A stretch of 9,110 nucleotides of DNA from CAYPTI01 sp964413525 [NCBI: uncultured bacterium] (GTDB lineage: Bacteria; T1Sed10-126). Below are positions 1 through 5,331 of this stretch, in pieces. The position numbers and the translations under genes were made by a program. The stretch is taken from assembly GCA_964413525.1 (NCBI GenBank), contig CAYPTI010000076.1, positions 1 through 9,110 on the forward strand, in the 5' to 3' direction. How positions within the stretch are numbered: the stretch's first letter is position 1; each line of letters starts with the position of its first letter. The notes below the pieces were generated by a model, which was not told the origin of the DNA, made no database searches, and saw nothing but the letters and a program-made list of their open reading frames with translations.

Positions 1-2
1 GC

Positions 3-224
3 TTCCAGAGTGAATATGTACAACGTTGTCTGACGATTAATGAACGGACGCTTTCGGTCAGGACTGACCTCCATATCAGACGGTCCCGGTCCGGCGTCAG
101 AGCAAGAATACCCGACACAGTTCGGGAGGCAACGAAGGAGGTTCAATGGAACCGCGGTGAGAAATATACCGTACGGATGGAAACGTTATTGAATAAATTT
201 TTTGACACAGTAAATACAATGTGA
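3..224 (+). CDS. Possible 3' end of an unrecognised gene cut by the left edge
   Basis: Frame 3 stays open from the window edge to a TGA at 222-224, giving 73 residues that begin FQSEYVQRC and end LLNKFFDTVNTM. The C-terminal part has a plausible mix of charged and hydrophobic residues. Against it, third-position GC is only about half, unlike the GC-rich third positions of the other genes here, and I recognise no domain. The putative promoter for the cytochrome gene lies inside its last codons. It could be the tail of a gene starting outside the window or a chance open frame. Confidence 0.25.
   Translation, partial: FQSEYVQRCLTINERTLSVRTDLHIRRSRSGVRARIPDTVREATKEVQWNRGEKYTVRMETLLNKFFDTVNTM
56..69. 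repeat. Short perfect dyad, possible operator
   Basis: GGTCAG-GA-CTGACC is a perfect 6-2-6 inverted repeat. A second perfect palindrome, ACAACGTTGT, lies at 20-29. The two-base centre is too tight for an RNA hairpin, so a protein-binding dyad is the more natural reading. No regulator gene is visible in the window, and the dyad is about 130 bases from the nearest promoter candidate, so the function is unproven. Confidence 0.2.
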
Positions 225-230
225 TAGTAA
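202..230 (+). promoter_or_regulatory. Sigma70-like promoter upstream of the cytochrome c gene
   Basis: A perfect TTGACA at 202-207 lies in the most AT-rich part of the window. A weak -10 follows: TAGTAA at 225-230 after a 17-base spacer, or GATAGT at 223-228 after 15. Transcription would start near 237 and leave a leader of about 160 bases before the GTG at 399. The -35 is convincing and the -10 is not, so this is a moderate call. Confidence 0.4.
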
Positions 231-253
231 AAAAATAGGTTAGTGAGACATAT

Positions 254-341
254 GCTCCGCCGGGGATAATTGGTCCGGAACTGCACCCCGTCGGATTCGG
301 TTAAAGTTCCCCGCGGAGCTGTATTTCACCGATTCAAATAC
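254..341 (+). promoter_or_regulatory. Structured leader: two adjacent inverted repeats ahead of the cytochrome c gene
   Basis: GCTCCGCCGGGGA at 254-266 pairs with TCCCCGCGGAGC at 308-319, giving a 12-bp stem with one bulged C around a 41-base loop. Directly after it, GTATTT at 321-326 pairs with AAATAC at 336-341 around a 9-base loop. Both fall between the putative transcription start and the ribosome binding site. I do not recognise a known riboswitch or leader family. The pairings are read directly from the sequence; any regulatory role is inference. Confidence 0.35.
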
Positions 342-352
342 GATTCGTGGAG

Positions 353-382
353 GGACCAAGGAAGTCCGGTTTTCATATTTTT
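353..382 (+). promoter_or_regulatory. Attenuator-like short hairpin followed by a T-rich tract
   Basis: GGAC at 353-356 can pair with GTCC at 364-367, and T-rich stretches follow at 370-373 and 376-382, just before the GGAGG at 387-391. The stem is only 4 bp, so intrinsic termination would be weak. Its place at the end of a long structured leader makes it worth noting but not certain. Confidence 0.2.
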
Positions 383-398
383 CCAGGGAGGGAAACTC

Positions 399-953
399 GT
401 GAATCGGTTTATGAGGGTGTTCGTTTGCTTGCTTTTGTTCGTGGGGATTCTTTCGCTGTTGGTCGCCTGCGGAGGGGATGCTCAATCGGAGGCCGACGAC
501 CAGATGGCTTCGGAGCAGGACTCCATGCCCCGCGTTCAGGCCGAATCACCGGTTGAAGCCGGCCGCTACCTGGTGATCGTCGGCGGCTGTAACGACTGTC
601 ATACCCAGGGGTATACCCAGGAGGGTGGAAACATTCCCGAATCGAAGTGGTTGCTTGGGTCCCCGATGGGACAGAAAGGTCCCTGGGGGACGACCTACGC
701 CACGAACCTCCGGCTCTACGTGGAGGACTTGTCCGAGGACGAGTGGGTCGAGGAGATGAAGGAACTCAAGACGCGTCCCATCATGCCCTGGTTCAACATG
801 AACAAGATGAGCGAACCGGATCTTCGGGCGATGTACCGGTACATCAGTCAGCTGGAACCGAAGGGCGAACCGGTGCCCGACTACGTCCCACCCGGGCAGG
901 AACCCGAGACCCCCTACGTCGATCACACGCCGCAAAACCTGCCCGAGATGTAG
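399..953 (+). CDS. Monohaem class I cytochrome c lipoprotein
   Basis: The 184-residue product would be a membrane-anchored periplasmic electron carrier. Residues 5-24 form a hydrophobic signal ending in the lipobox LVAC, with Cys24 as the probable lipidated residue. A charged, low-complexity linker follows. The haem motif CNDCH is at 64-68, and the likely axial methionine is Met129 in the PIMPW segment, as in cytochromes attached to dehydrogenases. The helix from about 138 to 150 (SEPDLRAMYRYI) fits the usual C-terminal helix. The tail after about 152 is proline-rich. I chose the GTG at 399 because GGAGG at 387-391 lies seven bases upstream. The frame is open back to 270, but that extension would bury the signal peptide, and the ATG at 411 is poorly spaced. 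It converges on the permease gene with a 14-base gap. A role as electron acceptor for the nearby molybdenum hydroxylase is possible but is inference. Confidence 0.88.
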   Translation: MNRFMRVFVCLLLFVGILSLLVACGGDAQSEADDQMASEQDSMPRVQAESPVEAGRYLVIVGGCNDCHTQGYTQEGGNIPESKWLLGSPMGQKGPWGTTYATNLRLYVEDLSEDEWVEEMKELKTRPIMPWFNMNKMSEPDLRAMYRYISQLEPKGEPVPDYVPPGQEPETPYVDHTPQNLPEM

Positions 954-967
954 CTTCTAATCCGGGG

Positions 968-2269
968 TTACTCGTTCCCCCCAAAATAATGGCGGCAAGC
1001 AACCGCAATCGCCGCGACGACGGCCATGGTGACGGCAACCATCCAGGCCTGAATCAGAAGCAGGACGAAGGCCGCGATGTTTATCAGCAGAGCGATGGCC
1101 GCGGTGACGCGTACCGTTCGGGCACTGAATCGGCCCTGACCCGCCTTCCAGAGATCTTCATGGAGCGAGGGCAGCATCGCCCCGCTGAACACGACCACCG
1201 CGACCGAAAACATAACACCGAGGTTGACCGTTCCCCCCAGCAGGTTGTTCGGAAGCTCCAGAAACAGCACCCCGAGCGAGACAACGAACATCCCGGTCAG
1301 TGCCCAGGTCGGCGCGCCCCAGCGATTCGTTCGTCCGAACACGGAGGGCAAGGCGCGCTCCTCCGCAAGTTGAGCGATGACCCGGGAGATAAATCCGAAC
1401 AGGCCGTTCATCGTGCTGACGGTTGCCAGAACCCCCCCGGCAATGACAAAGAAGGCCATCTCGGGTCCGGACAGGAACGGCTCAGCCACGTCGAATAGAA
1501 GTCCGTCGGCCATTTGCTCCGCTGACTGGTCGGAGGCCAGGATGCCCAGGTCTACAATCAAGTACACGACAAACACCGCGATCATGCTGACCCAGAGTGC
1601 CTTCGGCATGGTCCGGCTGGGATCGCGGACTTCATCCCCAAAGTCGATAATGAACAACGCTCCGGCCATCAGCGTGTACATCATGGCGACGGCCGGGACG
1701 ATCCCACCGGGGGAACCTCCTGATATACCGAAATTGGTGGTTCCGAGGCTCGCCCGGGTGGCAAACAGCACCAGAGCCAGCAGCAGGAGAATGACGAAGA
1801 CGGTCTGGACGATGCTGGACGTCCTGAGCCCAAACACATTGACCAGGTAAAAAATGACCAGGCTGGCGATCGCAATGGGCAGGGCCGGCAGATCCGTTGC
1901 GAAGGCAAAGAAATCACCCGCGACAACAGCCGACAGGGGCAACCCGCCCACCGTGGCGGCGATGATCATGGCCACGGCAACCACAATGCCCGCATCCTTA
2001 TGCAACAGGGAGGCATATCGGTAGGTGGCTCCGTTTGTAGGCATCGCCCGTGATAGGGCGGTATAGGAGGGAAGGGCCAGAAGAACTCCCACTCCAATGA
2101 TGATCATGGCGACGATAAGGTAGCTGCCCGCGTAGCCGGCGGCCACGTTCTTGAGCGCGAAGGTGGCCGAACCGATGTTGAGGCCGATTCCGTAGATGGT
2201 CAGGGCGGCGAATCCGATCAGGCCGCCCTTCGCAACGGTCTTCCCGGGGGAATTCGGTTGGTTGCTTAT
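968..2269 (-). CDS. APC-superfamily amino acid/amine permease
   Basis: The product is a very hydrophobic membrane protein of about 433 residues with roughly 12 predicted helices, matching the APC amino acid/polyamine/organocation family. The first helix carries the glycine-rich pattern YGIGLNIGSATF at about 26-37. The family's loop signature after helix 6 is at about 212-224 (DEVRDPSRTMPKA). The first standard start codon, a GTG at 2146, would delete the conserved first helix, so the true start is upstream. There the frame offers only an ATA at 2267-2269. It has AAAGGAAG at 2279-2286, nine bases away, and overlaps the hydrolase stop as ATAA. The alternative is a GTG at 2277-2279 joined to this frame by a one-base error in a C5 run, giving MKTNKQPTEFPGKTV. 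The coordinates use the ATA. It probably imports the substrate or exports an amine product, coupled to ions; specificity is unknown. It is translationally coupled to the hydrolase. Confidence 0.85.
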   Translation of the reverse strand: MSNQPNSPGKTVAKGGLIGFAALTIYGIGLNIGSATFALKNVAAGYAGSYLIVAMIIIGVGVLLALPSYTALSRAMPTNGATYRYASLLHKDAGIVVAVAMIIAATVGGLPLSAVVAGDFFAFATDLPALPIAIASLVIFYLVNVFGLRTSSIVQTVFVILLLLALVLFATRASLGTTNFGISGGSPGGIVPAVAMMYTLMAGALFIIDFGDEVRDPSRTMPKALWVSMIAVFVVYLIVDLGILASDQSAEQMADGLLFDVAEPFLSGPEMAFFVIAGGVLATVSTMNGLFGFISRVIAQLAEERALPSVFGRTNRWGAPTWALTGMFVVSLGVLFLELPNNLLGGTVNLGVMFSVAVVVFSGAMLPSLHEDLWKAGQGRFSARTVRVTAAIALLINIAAFVLLLIQAWMVAVTMAVVAAIAVACRHYFGGNE

Positions 2270-3219
2270 TGGTCTTCACTTCCTTTCGGTCGATTCGCCT
2301 CACTGAACTCTTCGGTGTTGATATCGTAGAGCCGGGCGGCGTTCTTGCCCATGATTCCCTCAAGGTCGTCTTCACTGATAGGTTCGTAACCGTGCTCTTC
2401 AGCCGCCTCCCGGATGGAACGCATCTGGTCCGGGAAGTCCCTCAGGAAGGGGTTTTCCGACCCGTACATCAACTTTTCGTAGGGGCAGATGGAGCCAAAA
2501 ACATGGAGCATCCGGAGGATTTTTCGTTGTCCGAACCACCCCCATCCGGAGAGTTCCGTATAAAAGTTCTCGTGCTTGCCCAGCAGGGTGATCGTCGTCT
2601 CCCAGTAGGGATAGCCCATGTGTGCAATGACGAGCTTGAGATCCGGGAACTGGCGACCCACTTCATCAAGCAACTCCGGGGCCTGATAATCCATGGACGC
2701 GGTCTTCACCGGGGTCCAGCCCATGTGGAGTTGAACCGGGATGTCGTGTTCGACCGCTTTTTCATAAATCGGGTAGACGGTTGGGTCATCAGGCGAGAAG
2801 TGATTGTAAGTGGGGTAGAGCTTGATCGACTTCATTCCGAGTTCGTTGACACAGCGGTCGACTTCCTTCGCGGCCTGGCCCGGATCGCGGATAGGATCGA
2901 CGCTGCCGCACCCGACGAGCCGGTCGGGGTACTCTTCCACAAGCTCGGCCACAAAATCGTTTGGAACGTAGTACGACATGTCCTCCTCGGGATGGGACCG
3001 CCGGAAGTCCCCGGCCATCACAATTCCGATGTCGATGCCTCCGACGTCCATATCGTCGATGAGGGTCCGGTCCCGCCGGGCCTCCTCCACGTCGCCCTCG
3101 GGTTCGTCCGGTCCGAGAGCTCGATTGAGAAACGGTTTGCGAAGTTCGTGGAACATGCAGGGGCTGATGTGTTCCCCCACGTTGCCGGTGTGCAAGTGTA
3201 CGTCGACGAATTTCGACAT
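2266..3219 (-). CDS. Amidohydrolase-2 family (TIM-barrel) metal-dependent hydrolase or decarboxylase
   Basis: The 317-residue protein fits the amidohydrolase-related family that includes ACMSD-type decarboxylases and lactone hydrolases of aromatic breakdown. The metal-binding HxH is at His8 and His10 (VDVHLHTG). Further probable ligands or active-site residues are His165 (QLHMGW) and His200 (IAHMGYP). The position where the family usually has a metal-binding aspartate (GSDxP) reads YGSENPF, with Glu255. Length is normal for the family and there is no signal peptide, so it is cytoplasmic. The ATG at 3219 has GGAGG six bases upstream; the frame continues to a TTG at 3237, which lacks such support. 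A promoter candidate lies about 50 bases upstream. The stop overlaps the likely permease start. It probably cleaves a carbon-nitrogen, carbon-oxygen or carboxyl bond in an intermediate; the substrate cannot be named. Confidence 0.88.
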   Translation of the reverse strand: MSKFVDVHLHTGNVGEHISPCMFHELRKPFLNRALGPDEPEGDVEEARRDRTLIDDMDVGGIDIGIVMAGDFRRSHPEEDMSYYVPNDFVAELVEEYPDRLVGCGSVDPIRDPGQAAKEVDRCVNELGMKSIKLYPTYNHFSPDDPTVYPIYEKAVEHDIPVQLHMGWTPVKTASMDYQAPELLDEVGRQFPDLKLVIAHMGYPYWETTITLLGKHENFYTELSGWGWFGQRKILRMLHVFGSICPYEKLMYGSENPFLRDFPDQMRSIREAAEEHGYEPISEDDLEGIMGKNAARLYDINTEEFSEANRPKGSEDQ

Positions 3220-3277
3220 AGTTTGCCTCCAGATCAATTGGGTAGGAACCGTCCGGTAAGCTCAAATTACAACGAGC

Positions 3278-3307
3278 AATATAAACCAGCAGTCGAGCGA
3301 ATGTAAA
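3278..3307 (-). promoter_or_regulatory. Sigma70-like promoter for the hydrolase-permease pair
   Basis: On the minus strand, TTTACA (3302-3307) and TATATT (3278-3283) each match five of six consensus bases and are separated by 18 bases. Transcription would start near 3271, about 50 bases before the hydrolase ATG. It sits in a non-coding gap, which supports a separate transcription unit. Confidence 0.5.
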
Positions 3308-3367
3308 CTACAGTCACCAGCTTTCAATAGAGAACGTGCGGGTTCGACCATTGTCCGGAATTGGTTT

Positions 3368-3405
3368 CCATCCCCGGCGCGGGAAAATCTCCACACCGGG
3401 GATGG
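3368..3405 (-). terminator. Perfect 10-bp inverted repeat, possible terminator of the upstream unit
   Basis: CCATCCCCGG at 3368-3377 and CCGGGGATGG at 3396-3405 pair perfectly around an 18-base loop. The repeat lies between the end of the TRAP protein gene and the hydrolase promoter, where a terminator would be expected. No T-run follows on the minus strand, so it is not a classical intrinsic terminator and could instead be an mRNA-end stabiliser or an operator. The rest of the gap at 3220-3434 shows only the promoter. Confidence 0.35.
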
Positions 3406-3434
3406 TTATCAAGCGGCTCGGGATTCGGGCCGAC

Positions 3435-3515
3435 TTATCCTTCCAGCCGGATGGTCCGGATGTCGGCGTAGTGGTCCCGCAGTTCGAGAATCCGAGGACT
3501 CTGGACTAGTTCCCC
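3435..3515 (-). other. Out-of-frame C-terminal coding segment of the TRAP binding protein
   Basis: In the -1 frame relative to the TRAP gene, the sequence past its stop encodes about 25 residues ending RILELRDHYADIRTIRLEG, then TAA at 3435-3437. Third positions are strongly GC-rich, as in real genes here, and the composition suits a binding-protein C-terminal helix. The two frames join at a G4 run on the coding strand (3512-3515), where one added G would fuse them. This is either a recent frameshift mutation, a sequencing or assembly indel, or programmed slippage; a simple indel is most likely. Confidence 0.6.
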
Positions 3516-4594
3516 TCGTACTCCTCCGCGAAGTCCCGTGGGAAGTAGGTTTCCACCCCGGAGTTCTCAAGCAAGGTGGCCAGCCGGGCGAGTGTATCGG
3601 CGCTGCCCGCCTGTTCGATCAGCATCCTCCAGTAAGGGGCGTAGGCCCCGCGGAGGAACCGTTCCCGGGCCTCGCCGGTGAACTCGATGACTTCCAGGCC
3701 TTGCTCGACCATGAGCTGGCGGTCCTGCAGGGCTTGCTTTCCACCGTAGTGATGCATCTGGCGTTCCATGACCTTCACGGCTCGTTCAAGGAGCTGTTGC
3801 TGATCCGCGGAGAGGTTGTTCCAGGAATCCAGGTTCATGAGCAGGTGGACCTCGACCTCATTGAACCCGGGATCGATCACGTAGTTGACCTGTTTGTACC
3901 ATTCCATGGGAACGACCAGACCGGCGGCGGGCCAGCAGAATCCTTCCACCACGCCTCGTTCAAGGGCGGTGAAAATTTCTCCCGGGGGCATCTCGACCGG
4001 GTTGGCTCCGAAATGTTCCAGCATGGGCCGGTAGTTGGGGGCGGACCGGATGTCCATTCCTTCAAGATCCTCGGGTTCCTCGACCCGATCCTGCGTGTAG
4101 CAGTGAAACGACAGCCCGCTTTCGGCCCGACCCAGGTGCTTGAGTCCCCGGGGGTTGAAAATTTCCTCGTTGAAAAATTCATAAATCCCTTCGTCGCGAA
4201 GCTCCCAGGGAGGCAACTCGGCGAAATTCAAGGCCGAGGCCCGGGGTTCCTCGGACATGTAGAACGCGCTCGGGAGGTTGGCGATGTCGATGGCTCCCCG
4301 CTGGACGAAGGAATACAACTCAAACGGAGGAAAGGATTCGGGACCGCCGCGATAATCGAACTGGATGGTTCCGTTGGTGAATTCCTCCAGCAGATCATTC
4401 CTCAGCAGTTCCAGACCATGACTTTCCAGCGCTCCCTCGGGAAAGGCGCTGCCCACCTCGAGGGTGACCGGTTCGACCTCGTCGGCGTCCTGGGCGTGAG
4501 TGATCGAGACGAAGCCCAGGAGGGAGATCCCTGCTACAACGGCAACAACGAAGGACAGCATTAATTCATGTCTGAAGGTGCGAATGGTCTTCAT
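3506..4594 (-). CDS. dctP: TRAP transporter solute-binding protein, DctP family, with apparently truncated C-terminus
   Basis: The 362-residue protein binds a substrate, usually a carboxylate, in the periplasm and delivers it to a TRAP membrane complex. A signal peptide runs over residues 1-34, with a charged start, a hydrophobic core at about 12-30 and likely cleavage after SITHA. The mature part has the family layout. The central GMDIRSAPNYRP region holds Arg183, which corresponds to the arginine that usually binds the ligand's carboxylate. The GEIFTALERGVVEGFCWP segment follows at 205-222. The ATG at 4594 has AAAGGAG ten bases upstream. The reading frame ends in a TAG after EEYEGN, but about 25 coding-like residues continue in the -1 frame, so the natural protein is probably about 386 residues. 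No TRAP membrane subunits occur in the window. It follows the DUF1989 gene by 40 bases, so it is probably cotranscribed with it. Confidence 0.9.
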   Translation of the reverse strand: MKTIRTFRHELMLSFVVAVVAGISLLGFVSITHAQDADEVEPVTLEVGSAFPEGALESHGLELLRNDLLEEFTNGTIQFDYRGGPESFPPFELYSFVQRGAIDIANLPSAFYMSEEPRASALNFAELPPWELRDEGIYEFFNEEIFNPRGLKHLGRAESGLSFHCYTQDRVEEPEDLEGMDIRSAPNYRPMLEHFGANPVEMPPGEIFTALERGVVEGFCWPAAGLVVPMEWYKQVNYVIDPGFNEVEVHLLMNLDSWNNLSADQQQLLERAVKVMERQMHHYGGKQALQDRQLMVEQGLEVIEFTGEARERFLRGAYAPYWRMLIEQAGSADTLARLATLLENSGVETYFPRDFAEEYEGN

Positions 4595-4634
4595 CGTTTC
4601 AACGCTCCTTTGGTGCGGCGAGATGAATTCGGTT

Positions 4635-5258
4635 CTATTCCGGTGGTTCGTCGTATACCTGGATTTTTAGGGATTTGGGTTCGTATTCGTTCATGTCCGT
4701 CGTGTCGTTCGGGCAGGCCGATAGGCCCGCGATCAGGTCCATTTCAGCCCGGAACTCGATGTAATCACCCCTTTCGAACTCGGGCGGGTGGTAGGCGACT
4801 TGATTGTCCTCGACCGTGACGTTCATCCCAATGTTGAACACTTCGGGGACCTTGGCGATCTCAAGTCCGTAATCGGTGAGGGCTTCGAACAGGTTGTCGG
4901 CGCAGTTGGCGTGTTCCGGGTCCCCGCCGCGAATTTCGTAGAGGAACGAACTGCACATGCCGCCGGCCCAGGGGAAGTGGTGCCCGATGCGGTCCTCCGT
5001 GACGGTGAGCATCATCTTCGTGTCAGGTGGCCGGGAGTAGAGCTGTTTCACCCGCCGCATGTCGCCGGTTCCCTGCAATTGGTTGTAGAGCACGGTGAGG
5101 TCCGAACAGTAGGTCTCCTCGTGATCGTCGGCGCCGACAAACACGGCGTCACAGACCTGGGGTCCCTCGTGAGCGATGATCCGGAGGTATTGGTCGCGCC
5201 GAACCTCGAACACGTCGGCTGACGAAGCCGGCACCACGGATTCGGTTCGTAGGGTCAC
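4635..5258 (-). CDS. DUF1989 (urea carboxylase-associated) family protein
   Basis: The 207-residue product matches the DUF1989 family. Some members of this family act beside urea or guanidine carboxylases, and carboxyguanidine deiminase subunits belong to it. Diagnostic segments are CSDLTVLYNQ at 51-60, GHHFPWAGGMCSSF around 92-105, the EHANCADNL stretch at 115-123, the GDYIEFRAEMDLIAG region at 164-178 and SACPND at 180-185. Cys102, Cys119 and Cys182 are at positions that look conserved. It is a cytoplasmic, probably metal-binding protein. An in-frame TAA at 5274-5276 leaves the GTG at 5258 as the only long start, though its ribosome binding site is weak. No urea carboxylase or biotin-dependent partner is present. 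Instead it sits between a molybdenum hydroxylase and a TRAP protein, which suggests a different carbon-nitrogen hydrolysis or deimination step. That last point is inference. Confidence 0.85.
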   Translation of the reverse strand: MTLRTESVVPASSADVFEVRRDQYLRIIAHEGPQVCDAVFVGADDHEETYCSDLTVLYNQLQGTGDMRRVKQLYSRPPDTKMMLTVTEDRIGHHFPWAGGMCSSFLYEIRGGDPEHANCADNLFEALTDYGLEIAKVPEVFNIGMNVTVEDNQVAYHPPEFERGDYIEFRAEMDLIAGLSACPNDTTDMNEYEPKSLKIQVYDEPPE

Positions 5259-5280
5259 GGTTGAATTCTCACGTTATCAA

Positions 5281-5307
5281 GCGAGCGGTTCCCGGGAGTA
5301 CGCTCGC
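5281..5307. repeat. Perfect 7-bp inverted repeat between the hydroxylase and DUF1989 genes
   Basis: GCGAGCG at 5281-5287 and CGCTCGC at 5301-5307 pair around a 13-base loop that itself contains the palindrome CCCGGG. It fills most of the 73-base gap after the catalytic subunit. No T-run follows on either strand, so mRNA processing, stability or partial attenuation is more likely than full termination. Confidence 0.35.
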
Positions 5308-5331
5308 CCAGCGAAGGATGACCGGAACCGT

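Noticed and set aside
136-160. Strong AAGGAGG followed by ATG at 146
   Set aside because: The frame ends after four codons (MEPR), so it is not a gene. A leader peptide is conceivable, but it lies upstream of the putative promoter.
954-986. Terminator between the convergent cytochrome and permease genes
   Set aside because: Only a GGGG/CCCC pairing around a 9-base loop is visible, partly inside the permease gene and without a T-run, which is too weak to annotate.
647-1498. A 283-codon plus-strand frame spanning the end of the cytochrome gene and the permease
   Set aside because: It overlaps two supported genes in other frames and encodes a low-complexity, charge-rich sequence typical of a spurious frame.
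2269-3306. A 345-codon plus-strand open frame opposite the amidohydrolase
   Set aside because: It is the antisense shadow of a gene with clear metal-binding motifs, and it lacks domain features of its own.
3701-4564. A 287-codon plus-strand open frame opposite the TRAP binding protein
   Set aside because: The minus-strand gene has a signal peptide, a ribosome binding site and family motifs; the antisense product has none.
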